Origin: Thermocrispum agreste DSM 44070
GTDB lineage: Bacteria > Actinomycetota > Actinomycetes > Mycobacteriales > Pseudonocardiaceae
Direction of reading: 5' to 3'
Length of the DNA: 64,000 bases
NCBI RefSeq assembly: GCF_000427905.1
Contig: NZ_ATYX01000009.1
Span: 190,722-254,721, forward strand
Part shown: positions 25,378-34,795 of the stretch, piece after piece
Numbering within the stretch: position 1 is the first letter of the stretch
How the letters are laid out: every line of letters begins with the position of its first letter
The notes under the pieces: model-generated
Told to the model about the DNA's origin: nothing
What the model saw: only the letters and a program-made list of their open reading frames with translations
The model's database searches: none
Position numbers and translations under genes: made by a program

Positions 25378-25402
25378 CTTCAGTATTTGAAGCTGTGCTT
25401 CA
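25378..25402. promoter_or_regulatory. Overlapping inverted repeats between lysE-like and lysR-like genes
   Basis: Two palindromes share an arm: CTTCA-N5-TGAAG at 25378-25392 and TGAAG-N5-CTTCA at 25388-25402. The first has the T-N11-A form typical of LysR sites. They end 8 bp before the regulator's GTG, so autorepression and exporter activation from here is plausible. Confidence 0.65.
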
Positions 25403-25410
25403 CTGAGCTC

Positions 25411-26298
25411 GTGCGCTTCCACCCCGCCCAGCTCGAAACGCTGCTCGCGATCGCCGAGGACGGATCGTTCGAGGCCGCAGCCCGCAGGCTGCACCTCACC
25501 CCCAGCGCGGTCAGCCAGCGCATCCGCGCGCTGGAATCAGCCGCAGGCCAGGTGCTTGTCCGGAGGACGACTCCCGCCGAGATCACCGACGCCGGCGCGC
25601 CACTTCTCCGGCTCGCCCAGCAGCTGCGGATGCTGACGGCCGAGGCCGGTGCGGAACTGGGGCACGACGACGTCGTGGAGCTGCGGGTGGCAGTCAACGC
25701 CGACTCACTGGCGACGTGGTTCCGGCCGGTGCTGTCCGCCATCGGCCGGCTCCGCAACACTGCACTCCAGCTCGCCGTCGAGGACGAGGGGCATTCCCAC
25801 GAGCTGCTTCGCCGAGGCGAAGTCCTCGCCGCGGTCACCAAGGAGCCAAGGCCGGTGCAGGGATGCAACGTCGAATTTCTCGGCTCGCTGCGCTACCGGG
25901 CTGCAGCATCCCCGGAACTGCTCGCCGAGCATCAGCACGGTGCGGACGTGGACTGGTCCGCCATGCCGATGCTCGTGTTCAACGAGAAAGACCGGCTCCA
26001 GGACACCGTCCTCGCCGCCCACCAAGCGTCACGGCCCCGCGTGATCCATCGGGTTCCCAGCTCGGCCGACTTCTTCGAGGCCGTCCGTGCCGGCCTCGGC
26101 TGGGGCCTGATTCCTGTCCCCCAGCTCGTCCCCGCTTTGCAGCACGGCGATCTGGTGTGCATTCCTGGCACCGGGCCGGTCGACGTCGATCTGTTCTGGC
26201 AGCGGTGGCGTCTGCGCAGCCCGGCACTCGACACGCTGACCGACATGGTCAAGGCGGCCGCTCGATCCGAGATGCACCGGCAGGAAGACAGCGCTTGA
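25411..26298 (+). CDS. LysR-family regulator, LysG/ArgP type
   Basis: A 295-residue regulator. The N-terminal wHTH (QLETLLAIAEDGSFEAAARR, LTPSAVSQRIRALE) is classic LysR, and the remaining ~200 residues form the periplasmic-binding-protein-like effector domain. The fold and the divergent LysE partner match LysG of Corynebacterium and ArgP of E. coli, which sense lysine/arginine and switch on export. The GTG at 25411 places the HTH directly at the N-terminus as in these homologues. It ends 293 bp before a tRNA gene. Confidence 0.92.
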   Translation: MRFHPAQLETLLAIAEDGSFEAAARRLHLTPSAVSQRIRALESAAGQVLVRRTTPAEITDAGAPLLRLAQQLRMLTAEAGAELGHDDVVELRVAVNADSLATWFRPVLSAIGRLRNTALQLAVEDEGHSHELLRRGEVLAAVTKEPRPVQGCNVEFLGSLRYRAAASPELLAEHQHGADVDWSAMPMLVFNEKDRLQDTVLAAHQASRPRVIHRVPSSADFFEAVRAGLGWGLIPVPQLVPALQHGDLVCIPGTGPVDVDLFWQRWRLRSPALDTLTDMVKAAARSEMHRQEDSA

Positions 26299-26590
26299 AC
26301 GCCACCCCCTGCTGCCACAAGTGGCCACTTGGGCCGGCCGGAGGGCTCCCCCGTGACCAAGGCTCTGTCCGGTGTGACTGCCCAGTCACCGTCTCCCTTC
26401 TGCCGTGAGCGAGACGACCTCGACGCTGTTCTCGCTTGCCCGACATGACCGAGATCAATCTGCGTATCGTCTCGGTCGTGTTCGCACGCCCGGGTGTGCC
26501 TGCGGCTCTTGCAGCCTCCGGAGAGCACGAAACCCCCGAACCTACGACCCGTAGATCCAGGGGTTCCGATGTCCTGAGGCGTCTCGATGG
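26299..26590. other. Spacer before tRNA-Pro with terminator
   Basis: No gene is seen. An inverted repeat, GACCGAGA/TCTCGGTC (26447-26454 and 26470-26477), has a 15-nt loop and could end the LysR transcript. The tRNA terminator lies at 26531-26565. Confidence 0.5.
26528..26566 (-). terminator. Terminator downstream of tRNA-Pro copy 1
   Basis: On the minus strand AACCCC pairs with GGGGTT and an inner CTACG/CGTAG stem closes a short loop, followed by a T-containing tail. It is the weaker relative of the terminator behind the second copy. Confidence 0.65.
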
Positions 26591-26665
<75 letters not shown>

Positions 26666-26771
26666 CCGCACCCCGCGTCCTGGAGTGCGCGCTCCACGAT
26701 AGCGCACCGGCCGTCGTCGCCGCTGACGCGGGCATCCCTGCGTCGCGCGTCCGCAGCGGCAGCGGAAACGG

Positions 26772-28343
26772 TCAGCGCGCCGAAGCCGGAACGGACTCGG
26801 CCCTTGCCACTTCCTTCGCCGGCGTGGACTCGATGTCCAACGTGGTGCGCAGCCTGATCGGCTTGAGCAGCAGCGCGGCGATCACGCCGACCACCGCGAC
26901 CGCGGCCGAGATGAGGAAGATGTGCGCGGTCGCGTCCCCGTAGACCGACTGCACCACCTCGCGAACCTGCGGCGGCAACGCCTCGAGGTTCAGCGCGCTG
27001 GGCCCGCCCGAACCGCCGAGCGACGCACCGGTCCCGCCGAAGGCCGCGGACAGATCGGCAGTGACCCGGTTGGCCAGCACCGCACCGAGCACCGACACGC
27101 CGACGGTGCCGCCGAGCGACCGGAAGAACGTGATGGCGCCGGTGGCCGCACCCACGTCGGACAGCGGAACCGCGTTCTGCACCGCCAGCACCAGGTTCTG
27201 CATCGTCATGCCGACGCCGATGCCGACGACGACCATGGCACCGCCGACCTCCCACAGCGGGGTGGCGTGGTCCATCAGGCCGAGCCCCACGAACCCCAGC
27301 ACCAGGATCGCCGTCCCGGCGATCACGTACGGCTTGATCTTGCCCGTCCGGCTGATCAACCGGCCCGACACGGTGGACGACACCAGCATCCCGGCCATCA
27401 TCGGGATCGTGAGCAGCCCGGCCTCGGTGGGCGAATAGCCGCGGCCCACCTGGAAGTACTGCCCGAGGAACACCGCGCCGCCGAACATCGCCATGCCCAC
27501 CGCCATGCTGGCCAGGATGGCCAGTGCGGGCGTCCGTCTGGTCACGATGCGCAGCGGCACGACCGGCTCGGCCACCCGCGCCTCGACCAACACGGCCACC
27601 ACCAGCAGCGCCACTGCCCCACCTGCCATGGCCGCGGTCTGCCACGACAGCCAGGCGAACGAGTTGCCGACGAAGGACACCCAGATCAGCAGCAGGCTGA
27701 CACCGGCGGCGATGAGCGACGCCCCCAGGTAGTCGACCGTGGTGTCCGGGCGCCGCACGGTGGGCAGCTGCAGCGTCTTCTGCAGAACGACGAATGCGAT
27801 CACGGCGATGGGCACGCCGACGAAGAAGCACCACCGCCAGCCGAGCCACGACACGTCCACGATCAGCCCGCCGAGCAGTGGCCCACCGACCGTCGCCAGC
27901 GCCATCACGGCGCCCAGGTAGCCGTTGTACTTGCCGCGTTCCCGGGGCGGGATGATCGCCGCGATCACCACCTGGACCAGCGACTGCAACGCGCCGACGC
28001 CGAGACCCTGGAACGCGCGGGCCGCGATCAGCTGGCCGACGTTCTGGGACAGCCCGGCGAACAGTGAGCCGAGCACGAAGATGGCGATGCCGATCTGCAG
28101 CAGCAGCTTCTTGCTGAACAGGTCGGCCAGCTTGCCCCAGATCGGCGTGCTCGCGGTCATCGCCAGCAGCGTCGCGGTGACCACCCAGGTGTACTGGGTC
28201 TGCGAGCCGTTGAGCGAGCCGATGATGCGCGGCAGGGCGATGGACACCACCGTCGAGCTGATCATCGCGACGAACAGGACAAGCAGCAGCCCGCTCAACG
28301 ACTCGAGCACCTGCCGTCGCCCCATCACCTCTGGTGTGTCCAA
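26772..28343 (-). CDS. MFS multidrug efflux transporter, DHA2 (EmrB/QacA) family
   Basis: A 523-residue, 14-helix exporter. Typical elements are WVVTATLLAMTASTPIWGKL with LADLFSKK (motif A), RAFQGLGVGALQSLVQ (motif B) and GPLLGGLIVD (motif C, the antiporter motif). The probable start is the TTG at 28343, 6 bp after AAGGAG; the alternative ATG at 28325 lacks a ribosome site. The TetR gene is divergent across 124 bp, the usual repressor/pump arrangement. The substrate is unknown. The pair lies directly beside tRNA-Pro copy 1. Confidence 0.9.
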   Translation of the reverse strand: MDTPEVMGRRQVLESLSGLLLVLFVAMISSTVVSIALPRIIGSLNGSQTQYTWVVTATLLAMTASTPIWGKLADLFSKKLLLQIGIAIFVLGSLFAGLSQNVGQLIAARAFQGLGVGALQSLVQVVIAAIIPPRERGKYNGYLGAVMALATVGGPLLGGLIVDVSWLGWRWCFFVGVPIAVIAFVVLQKTLQLPTVRRPDTTVDYLGASLIAAGVSLLLIWVSFVGNSFAWLSWQTAAMAGGAVALLVVAVLVEARVAEPVVPLRIVTRRTPALAILASMAVGMAMFGGAVFLGQYFQVGRGYSPTEAGLLTIPMMAGMLVSSTVSGRLISRTGKIKPYVIAGTAILVLGFVGLGLMDHATPLWEVGGAMVVVGIGVGMTMQNLVLAVQNAVPLSDVGAATGAITFFRSLGGTVGVSVLGAVLANRVTADLSAAFGGTGASLGGSGGPSALNLEALPPQVREVVQSVYGDATAHIFLISAAVAVVGVIAALLLKPIRLRTTLDIESTPAKEVARAESVPASAR

Positions 28344-28467
28344 ATCCGGCTCCTTCCCATCGACGCGGCTGTTCCCCCGTGATGCACAACGCCGCCGGGC
28401 GGGCGAACGTTTCCCACTGAGCAAACTTTCGCAGAGTGAAATAAGCCATATCGAATAAGGTGCTCTC
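28344..28467. promoter_or_regulatory. Divergent efflux-pump/TetR promoter region
   Basis: An AT-richer stretch (28420-28467) between the divergent genes. It contains imperfect inverted elements (CCCACTGAGC...AGAGTGAAA), and a TATCGAATAAGG block lies just before the TetR ATG. No single perfect operator could be defined. Confidence 0.45.
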
Positions 28468-29049
28468 ATGGCGACCGCAGAGTCCCTCCGCGATCGGAAG
28501 AAGGCGGCGACCCGGCAGGCGTTGCACGAGGTCGCATTGCAGCTCGCGCTTCGCGAGGGGCTGGACAACGTCACCGTGGAGCAGATCGCCGACGAGGTCG
28601 GTGTCTCCCGGCGCACGTTCTCCAACTACTTCGCCAACAAGGAAGAGGCCATCCTGCACGCGGAGCGGGAACGCACCAGGAAACTGCTCGACCTACTGCG
28701 CGGCCGGCCTCCGGGGGAGAAGGCGTGGCTCGCCCTTCGGCGCAGCGCGCTCCAGCTCTACGGTGAGAAGAGCACACCCGATCTTGCCCGCATCGAGCAG
28801 TTCCGGCTGCTCATGCGGCATCCGTCCCTGATGGCCAGGCAGGCAGCCGACCACTTCGCACTCGCCCGGGAGATCGCCGCCGTCCTCCAGGAGCGCGAGC
28901 CCGGCATGACCCACGAAGTCGCCAGGCTCACCGCCACGACGTTCATGACGGTGCTGCGCACCGCCGGGACGCTGTGGTTCGAGCAGGGCGGCAAGGAACC
29001 CCTGGTCGACGTGATCAATCGGGCACTTGATCGCGTGCACATCGCTTGA
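28468..29049 (+). CDS. TetR-family regulator of the efflux pump
   Basis: A 193-residue repressor. The HTH lies at ~10-58 (ATRQALHEVALQLALREG, VEQIADEVGVSRRTFSNYF), followed by a helical ligand-binding domain of the MftR/AcrR-like type. The ATG at 28468 starts 10 residues before the first helix. Divergence from the DHA2 exporter gene indicates that it represses the pump until a drug-like ligand binds; this is inferred from arrangement only. Its 3' end faces the archease gene. Confidence 0.92.
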   Translation: MATAESLRDRKKAATRQALHEVALQLALREGLDNVTVEQIADEVGVSRRTFSNYFANKEEAILHAERERTRKLLDLLRGRPPGEKAWLALRRSALQLYGEKSTPDLARIEQFRLLMRHPSLMARQAADHFALAREIAAVLQEREPGMTHEVARLTATTFMTVLRTAGTLWFEQGGKEPLVDVINRALDRVHIA

Positions 29050-29128
29050 GCATTCGTTGCACCCGGTACTGCCGACATCACACGGAACGGCTCTCCTGCG
29101 GGAGCCGCGCGCGACCCGGGCAGAGCGG

Positions 29129-29545
29129 CTATACGTCGATGATGGCCGCCGCGCACCACCGACCGTCGCGATGGTCCATGCTCAGCCCGGACAGTGCCAC
29201 GGCCTTGGGCACCGCGCCGATGATCTCCACGCCCTCCAGATCCGCGACCGGCATGACCACTCGCAGCATCCGTGACCCGATGTCCACCGTCAGGCCGGCC
29301 GCGACGGCGTTCTCCGTGTCCAGCACGTAGATCACCTGGTCGAGCACAGCGACCAGGCGGTCGTCGTCGGTGTCCGCGGCAAGCTCTGCGGACACCGATC
29401 GTTCCGGCTGCGCGCGGATGTCGGCGAAGCTGCCGACCATCGCGGCCACCGCCTCGGCGAGGCACGCCTCACGCGTCGGCGCCCACGCTTCGATCCGGAT
29501 GTCCGCGGTGTGCGGCACGATGCGGTGTCCGCGCTCGCTCGTCAT
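29129..29545 (-). CDS. Archease
   Basis: Archease helps RtcB become guanylylated and turn over. The 138-residue protein shows the family pattern: [18 protein letters not shown] at the N-terminus with the metal-binding Asp, a central [16 protein letters not shown] strand-helix ([15 protein letters not shown]) and [14 protein letters not shown] near the end. Its ATG overlaps the rtcB stop (ATGA), so the two are coupled and made together. In actinobacteria this pair is patchy rather than core. Confidence 0.9.
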   Translation of the reverse strand: MTSERGHRIVPHTADIRIEAWAPTREACLAEAVAAMVGSFADIRAQPERSVSAELAADTDDDRLVAVLDQVIYVLDTENAVAAGLTVDIGSRMLRVVMPVADLEGVEIIGAVPKAVALSGLSMDHRDGRWCAAAIIDV

Positions 29546-30963
29546 CCCTTGACCACACCCAGCGGGACCAGCTTCGCGACGATCCGGCACAGGCCGGCTC
29601 GTTCGGCGACCGACACCACCTCGGACACGTCCTTGTACGCTTCCGGCGCCTCCTCCGCCAGACCACGGCGAGAGGCACCACGCACCGCGATCCCGTGCCG
29701 CCGCTCGAGCTGATCGAGCATCTTCGTGACGTCGACCGACTTCACCGCCTGGGTGCGGCTGAGCACCCTCCCAGCGCCGTGACACGTCGAATGGAACGCC
29801 CCGCCGTCGGGCACACCGGCCAGCACGTACGAGCCGGTGCCCATCGAGCCCGGGATCAGCACCGGCTGGCCCACTTCGCTCAGATCCGGCGGCAAGTCCG
29901 GATGCCGCGGCGGCAATGCGCGGGTGGCACCTTTGCGGTGCACGCACAGCTCCCGCCGCTCGCCGCCGACCTGGTGCCATTCCAGCTTGGCCAGGTTGTG
30001 CGAGATGTCGTAGATCAACGCCAGGCCGCGTCCGGTGATGGTGCGGAACACCTCGGCCGCGGCCAGCCCCAGCAGGTGCCGGTTCGCCCTGGCGTAGTTC
30101 GCCGCGGCCGCCATCGCCCCGAGGTAGGCACGGCCTTCCGCGGACTCGACCGGCACGCAGGCCAGCTGCCGATCCGGCACCCGGATGCCGTGCTTGGGCA
30201 TCGCCCGTTCCATGCCACGCACGTGGTCGGTGCAGACCTGGTGGCCGAGTCCGCGCGAGCCGCAGTGGATCATCACGCACACCTGGCCCTCGCGCAGCCC
30301 GAAAGCGGCCGCGATCTTCTCGTCGTGGACCTGCTCGACCGCCTGCACCTCGAGGAAGTGATTCCCCGAGCCGAGGCTGCCCAGCTGGGCCAGCCCACGC
30401 TCGACCGCGCGGTCGCTGACCTGGCCCGGATCGGCGTCGGAGACCGCCCCGAACTCCTCGCATCGATCCAGATCCCGCTGACTGCCCTTGCCCTGCTCCA
30501 CCACGTACCGCGCGCCGCCGGTGAGCACCCGCTCCAGTTCGCGACGGCTCTTCATGGGCCAGATCGCGCCTTTGCCGGCCCCGCGCGGCGTCTTCCTGGC
30601 CAGTGCGTCCATCAGCTTGTCGCGGACCTCCGCGAACTCCGCACGGCTGAGGTCTGCACCGAGCAGTCGGACACCGCACGAGATGTCGAAGCCGACACCG
30701 CCGGGCGAGACCACTCCCCCGGCACGGACGTCCGTAGCCGCCACACCACCGATCGGGAAGCCATATCCCCAATGGATGTCCGGCATGGCATAGGAGGCGC
30801 CGACGATCCCCGGCAGCGTCGCGACGTTGGCCACCTGCTGCAGCGACTGATCCCCGGCAGCCTCGGGCAGCAGCCGCTTCGACGCGAAGACCACGCCCGG
30901 CACGCGCATGTCGCCGGACGGGTCGATCCGGAACCGGTAAGGCGTCTCCTCGATCAGCTTCAT
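29542..30963 (-). CDS. rtcB: RNA-splicing ligase RtcB
   Basis: Joins RNA 2',3'-cyclic phosphate or 3'-phosphate ends to 5'-OH ends using GTP and Mn2+. The 473-residue protein has the metal-binding motifs [31 protein letters not shown] and [21 protein letters not shown], and the guanylylation region with [16 protein letters not shown]. The ATG at 30963 has GGAG at ~9 bp; the length is normal. It heads a two-gene operon with archease. No RtcR-like sigma54 activator is nearby. Repair of stress-cut tRNA or mRNA is the likely role. Confidence 0.97.
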   Translation of the reverse strand: MKLIEETPYRFRIDPSGDMRVPGVVFASKRLLPEAAGDQSLQQVANVATLPGIVGASYAMPDIHWGYGFPIGGVAATDVRAGGVVSPGGVGFDISCGVRLLGADLSRAEFAEVRDKLMDALARKTPRGAGKGAIWPMKSRRELERVLTGGARYVVEQGKGSQRDLDRCEEFGAVSDADPGQVSDRAVERGLAQLGSLGSGNHFLEVQAVEQVHDEKIAAAFGLREGQVCVMIHCGSRGLGHQVCTDHVRGMERAMPKHGIRVPDRQLACVPVESAEGRAYLGAMAAAANYARANRHLLGLAAAEVFRTITGRGLALIYDISHNLAKLEWHQVGGERRELCVHRKGATRALPPRHPDLPPDLSEVGQPVLIPGSMGTGSYVLAGVPDGGAFHSTCHGAGRVLSRTQAVKSVDVTKMLDQLERRHGIAVRGASRRGLAEEAPEAYKDVSEVVSVAERAGLCRIVAKLVPLGVVKG

Positions 30964-31109
30964 CCTGGACACTCCGTCGTGACGCAAACCCCGAGAACCG
31001 AGCGCTCGACGAGTCCACTCATCCGTTGCGGACGGTTCAGCCTCACGGTAACCGCTGTGCTCGCACACGCCCGCCAGGTGCTGGCAAGCGAACCGAAGGT
31101 CGTTGTCAC

Positions 31110-31430
31110 TCACCGTTTCGTCAGCTCGTCCAGGCGGGCCCAGTCGATCTGGCCGCCACCGAATCTGGCGGCGCGCAAGTCACCGGAGCGGGCATGCCCT
31201 TCGAACCGCTCCACCCTGGACAGCCGACCGCAGATCTCGCCAAGCTGGGCCGAACTCATCTTGTCCCGCACTTCTTGATACGTCACAGTCTTCAGGAACT
31301 TCCCCACCCACAGGCCGCCGGTGTAGCGGGCAGCGCCCCGGGTCGGCAGGACGTGGTTGGTGCCGATCACCTTGTCGCCGTACGGCACACAGGTGCGGTC
31401 ACCGAGAAAGAGGGCCCCGTAGTCGCGCAT
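31110..31430 (-). pseudogene. C-terminal fragment of a histidinol-dehydrogenase-family protein
   Basis: About 106 residues match only the C-terminal quarter of HisD-family enzymes: [40 protein letters not shown], then the terminal helices ending in [12 protein letters not shown]. The first ~330 residues are missing. The fragment begins exactly where a LacI reading frame stops making sense, so a deletion has joined the two. As such it cannot be an active dehydrogenase. Confidence 0.88.
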
Positions 31431-31732
31431 CGCAACGTCAACGCGACTTCCGCCAGCTCCCCCACTTCGGAGATACCTTTGAGCAGCTCGGTCGTCGCCG
31501 GATCGTCGAACGCGTACGGCAGCGAATCGGTGATCATCAGGCCGAGCGCGCCGACCTGCCCGGTACGCAAACTCCGTCCCGCCGGGTTCGGCCCCGCGTA
31601 GCCGAGCTTCTCGGCCACTGCGAGGATGTGCGCGCGTCGGGCCTCCGAGAGTTTGTGCGGCCGGTTGTACGCGTACGACACCGCGGCCTGCGACACCCCC
31701 GCCGCTTTCGCGACGTCATGCATCGTGGGCAT
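31431..31732 (-). pseudogene. N-terminal fragment of a LacI-family regulator
   Basis: The ATG at 31732 opens a perfect LacI HTH and hinge ([40 protein letters not shown]) and the first strand of the ligand domain ([20 protein letters not shown]). After ~97 residues ([10 protein letters not shown]) it runs into HisD sequence in another frame and ends. A full LacI repressor is ~340 residues. It is the other half of the deletion scar. Confidence 0.88.
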
Positions 31733-32206
31733 CGTCGCGGCGATCCTTTCGGCTCATCGACATGCCTGCGCGGTGTCCGGCTGGCCTCCGCCTGGACGAT
31801 TTCGGTGCACGCGTGGTCGTGCGCTGCAGCCAGAAATCCGTCACAGCGCCATACTACCGGCGTCATTCCAGCCCCTGCTGGGCAGTTTCGAATGCCCGAC
31901 CTCAGGTCGCGGACAACCATTGCGAAATCCCGCGAGCAGAATTGTCGCGATGCGCTCGAACTTCCTGGCAGCACTCGACCGTTGGACCCGAGTGCCCTAC
32001 TTGACCTGCGCAGACAGCATGCTGACGGAAAGCAAGTGACATACTGAGATGAACGCACCCTGGCTGGCCGAAGCCGCACCGGCGCAACGAAACCGCCGGA
32101 CGTCGATGAACCATTTGACGGACATGAACCGATGGTTCGCCGTCGCAGGCATTACCGCACCGGAGACCTAGCCACCGCCGAACCCGGTTGCGGCCGAACA
32201 GGAACG
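31733..32206. other. Gene-poor region upstream of tRNA-Pro copy 2
   Basis: No supported gene. A 40-codon frame (ATG 32049 to TAG 32171, beginning MNAPWLAEAA) exists but has no ribosome site or family resemblance. Part of the region may be debris from the adjacent deletion. Confidence 0.5.
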
Positions 32207-32207
32207 C

Positions 32208-32240
32208 AAAAACCCCGAACCTACGGCGGTAGGTTCGGGG
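32208..32240 (-). terminator. Strong terminator downstream of tRNA-Pro copy 2
   Basis: On the minus strand CCCCGAACCTAC, loop CGCC, GTAGGTTCGGGG form a perfect 12-bp stem (32213-32240) followed by TTTTT. Confidence 0.95.
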
Positions 32241-32265
32241 CCTGATGCCTCGGGCATCTCCGCGG

Positions 32266-32340
<75 letters not shown>

Positions 32341-32586
32341 TCCACTGCACAGCCTAGCGCGGACCCACAACGGCCGGAGTGGCGGCCCCGGCATCGTGCG
32401 GCGAGCGCCGGACAGCGCGGCACGTTGCGCGACGATCACCGGCACGTCTCGGCTCGCCTTCGAAACCCGCCACGGTCACCCACTCGGCTAACGACGGAAC
32501 TGTGCCGAGCGACACAACGTCACACAGGCAAGTCACACAGGCAAGTCACGCGGGCGCTGACCAATGGGGATCGTGGAGGTGCGGCG

Positions 32587-32871
32587 ATGACCGGGGGCGG
32601 TGCGGAACCGGGCGAACAACTGAATCACCGGGAACGGGCGACACTGCGGGCGGTGGCCCGTGGCGGTGCCGAGATCACCCTGAGCGCGGAGCCGGACCTG
32701 TTCATCGACGGGCTCGCCTGCTGCGACCAGATCACCGTGCGCCGGCTGGCCCACCGCGGGCTGATCGCCCCGGGCAGGCCGGGCGCCGCGGGCGAACGCG
32801 TCCCCGCCGAGATCACCCCCGCGGGCCGGGCGGCGCTCGGCCCTATACCGCATTCGGGCCGCGCGGCGTGA
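32587..32871 (+). CDS. Small paralogous protein, first of a tandem pair
   Basis: A 94-residue protein. From LNHRERATLRAVARGGAEIT on, it aligns with the protein encoded 109 bp downstream, sharing PDLFIDGLA-C-CDQ, a VRRLAHRGLI helix and GERVPAEITPAG-AAL. The helix/helix/strand-hairpin order (RxLxxRGLI...G...VPxxLTxxG) resembles a small winged-helix, but DNA binding is not shown. The ATG at 32587 follows GGAGGTGCGGCG. The function is unknown. Confidence 0.65.
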   Translation: MTGGGAEPGEQLNHRERATLRAVARGGAEITLSAEPDLFIDGLACCDQITVRRLAHRGLIAPGRPGAAGERVPAEITPAGRAALGPIPHSGRAA

Positions 32872-32903
32872 CCTCTTTGTGTCGTCGGCCACATTGCGCC
32901 AGT

Positions 32904-32919
32904 GTGATTTAGCTATCAC
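32904..32919. promoter_or_regulatory. GTGAT-N6-ATCAC palindrome before the second small paralogue
   Basis: GTGATTTAGCTATCAC is an inverted repeat in an AT-rich island (32903-32934) within very GC-rich DNA. It lies ~60 bp before the GTG at 32980 and is a plausible promoter/operator. Confidence 0.55.
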
Positions 32920-32979
32920 GAGGTTTAATAGTGACCAACGTCCCGGCGACAGGCCGGGAAGCAGGAAGGGAGCGCGACC

Positions 32980-33240
32980 GTGTCTGGGCCGGTCGTCGAG
33001 TTGAACCATCGAGAGCGGGCCACCCTGCGCGCGGTGGCCCAAAACACGGCCGAACTCACCTGCAGCCGCGTACCGGACCTCTTCATCGACGGCCTGGCGT
33101 TCTGCGACCAGGCCACCGCCCGTGAACTGGTCCGTCGCGGCTTGATCGCCGCGGTGCGGAAGGGACGCGCCGGCGAGCGCGTACCCGCCGTACTGACCGA
33201 AGCGGGCAAGGCAGCGCTCAACCTCGAGTCCGTCGCCTGA
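32980..33240 (+). CDS. Small paralogous protein, second of a tandem pair
   Basis: An 86-residue protein beginning at a GTG with GGAAGGGAG upstream. ELNHRERATLRAVAQNTAEL, PDLFIDGLAFCDQATAREL, RRGLIAAVRKGRAGERVPAV and LTEAGKAAL match the preceding paralogue block by block. It has a separate promoter-like palindrome 60 bp upstream, so it may be regulated independently. A winged-helix-like fold is possible. The family is not recognised; it may be confined to actinomycetes. Confidence 0.75.
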   Translation: MSGPVVELNHRERATLRAVAQNTAELTCSRVPDLFIDGLAFCDQATARELVRRGLIAAVRKGRAGERVPAVLTEAGKAALNLESVA

Positions 33241-33265
33241 CTTACCCCGCTCGGCGAGACGTGCC

Positions 33266-33309
33266 GCTTCGTCGGGGCGTCTGGCCAGCCGGCGATGCCC
33301 CGACGAAGC
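33266..33309. terminator. Bidirectional terminator between small paralogue and der
   Basis: Perfect 13-bp arms GCTTCGTCGGGGC (33266-33278) and GCCCCGACGAAGC (33297-33309) with an 18-nt loop lie between the two converging genes. Confidence 0.85.
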
Positions 33310-33319
33310 CGGCAAGTTC

Positions 33320-34795
33320 TCACCGCCGCTTGGCTGACTTGCGCGCCTTCTTCTCACGCACCCGGATGTTGAAGCGGATCGGGCTGCCGGTGAACCCGAA
33401 CTGCTCACGCAGCTTCCGTTCCAGGAAACGCCGGTAGCCCGCTTCCAGAAACCCGGTGGTGAACAGCACGACCGTGGGCGGGCGCGTGGCCGCCTGAGTG
33501 GCGAAGAGGATCTTGGTCTGTTTGCCGCCCCGGACCGGTGGCGGCGTGGCGGCGACGATGTCGGACAGCCACGCGTTCAGCTGCCCGGTCGGTATCCGCT
33601 GATCCCACGACGCCAGCGCCCTGCGCATGGCCGGGGCGAGCTTGTGCACCGCGCGCCCGGTCAACGCCGAGATGTTCACCCGCTCCGCCCACGGGATCCG
33701 GACCAGGCCACGATCCAGCTCCTTCTCCAGCTGGTACCGCCGTTCCTCGTCGACCAGGTCCCACTTGTTCAGCGCCAGCACGCAGGCACGCCCTGATTCG
33801 ACCACCATGGTGAGCACCCGCAGGTCCTGCTCGGCGATCGGCTCGCTCGCGTCCAGCAGCACCACGGCCACTTCCGCCGCGTCGATCGCGGCCTTGGTGC
33901 GCAGCGACGCGTAGTACTCGGTCCCCCGGGCCGTCTTCACCCGCTTGCGCAGGCCCGCGGTGTCCACGAACCGCCACTTCTCGCCGTCCAGTTCGACGAG
34001 CGAATCCACCGGGTCGACCGTGGTACCCGCGACCTCGTGCACCACGCTGCGGTCTTCCCCGGTCAGCTTGTTGAGCAGGCTCGACTTCCCCACGTTCGGT
34101 TTGCCGACCAGAGCGACCCGGCGCGGACCGCCGGTGATCACACGCTCGGGCGGCGCATCGGGCAGTGCCGCCACCACCGCGTCCAGCAGATCACCGGAGT
34201 TGCGGCCGTGCAGCGCGCTGACCGGATACGGCTCGCCCAGCCCCAGATTCCACAGCGCCGCCACCTCCGGCAGCAGGCGCTCGTCGTCCACCTTGTTCGC
34301 CGCCAGCACCACCGGACGTTTCGACCGTCGCAGCGTCTTCGCCACCGCTTCGTCGGTCGCCGTGGCCCCCACCGTGGCGTCGACCACCAGCACGACCACG
34401 TCGGCCGTCGTCATCGCCAGCTCGGCCTGCGCGGTCACCGCCGCTTGCAGCCCCTTGGCCTTCGGCTCCCAGCCACCGGTGTCCACCAGGGTGAACCGGC
34501 GTCCCGCCCACGACGCGTCGTAGGCGACCCTGTCCCTGGTGACCCCCGGGGTGTCCTGCACGACCGCTTCCCGCCTGCCGAGGATGCGATTCACCAGCGT
34601 CGACTTGCCCACGTTCGGCCTGCCCACCACGGCGACCACCGGCTGGGCCTGCACGACCTGCTGGTCTGCCCCGTCCGAGGCCTCGCCCGCGGCGTCGGCC
34701 TCGGCGAAGTCCGATTCCGACTCCCAGGTACCGCCGTCGTCACCGAGCACGTCCGGCAGCTCGCCGACGGCGTAGGTCTCGGTCTCCTCGCTCAT
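33320..34795 (-). CDS. der: Ribosome-assembly GTPase Der (EngA)
   Basis: Double-GTPase needed for 50S subunit assembly. The 491-residue protein has an acidic N-terminal extension (~50 residues, usual in actinobacteria). The first G domain has [16 protein letters not shown] and NKVD, the second [12 protein letters not shown] and NKWD, and a C-terminal KH-like domain carries [14 protein letters not shown]. All nucleotide motifs are intact. Its ATG overlaps the plsC-like stop (ATGA). It is the last gene of the cmk-plsC-der operon, and a hairpin terminator follows. Confidence 0.98.
   Translation of the reverse strand: MSEETETYAVGELPDVLGDDGGTWESESDFAEADAAGEASDGADQQVVQAQPVVAVVGRPNVGKSTLVNRILGRREAVVQDTPGVTRDRVAYDASWAGRRFTLVDTGGWEPKAKGLQAAVTAQAELAMTTADVVVLVVDATVGATATDEAVAKTLRRSKRPVVLAANKVDDERLLPEVAALWNLGLGEPYPVSALHGRNSGDLLDAVVAALPDAPPERVITGGPRRVALVGKPNVGKSSLLNKLTGEDRSVVHEVAGTTVDPVDSLVELDGEKWRFVDTAGLRKRVKTARGTEYYASLRTKAAIDAAEVAVVLLDASEPIAEQDLRVLTMVVESGRACVLALNKWDLVDEERRYQLEKELDRGLVRIPWAERVNISALTGRAVHKLAPAMRRALASWDQRIPTGQLNAWLSDIVAATPPPVRGGKQTKILFATQAATRPPTVVLFTTGFLEAGYRRFLERKLREQFGFTGSPIRFNIRVREKKARKSAKRR

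Noticed and set aside
32049..32171. 40-codon frame upstream of tRNA-Pro copy 2
   Set aside because: No ribosome-binding site, no helix or motif pattern, adjacent to a deletion scar.
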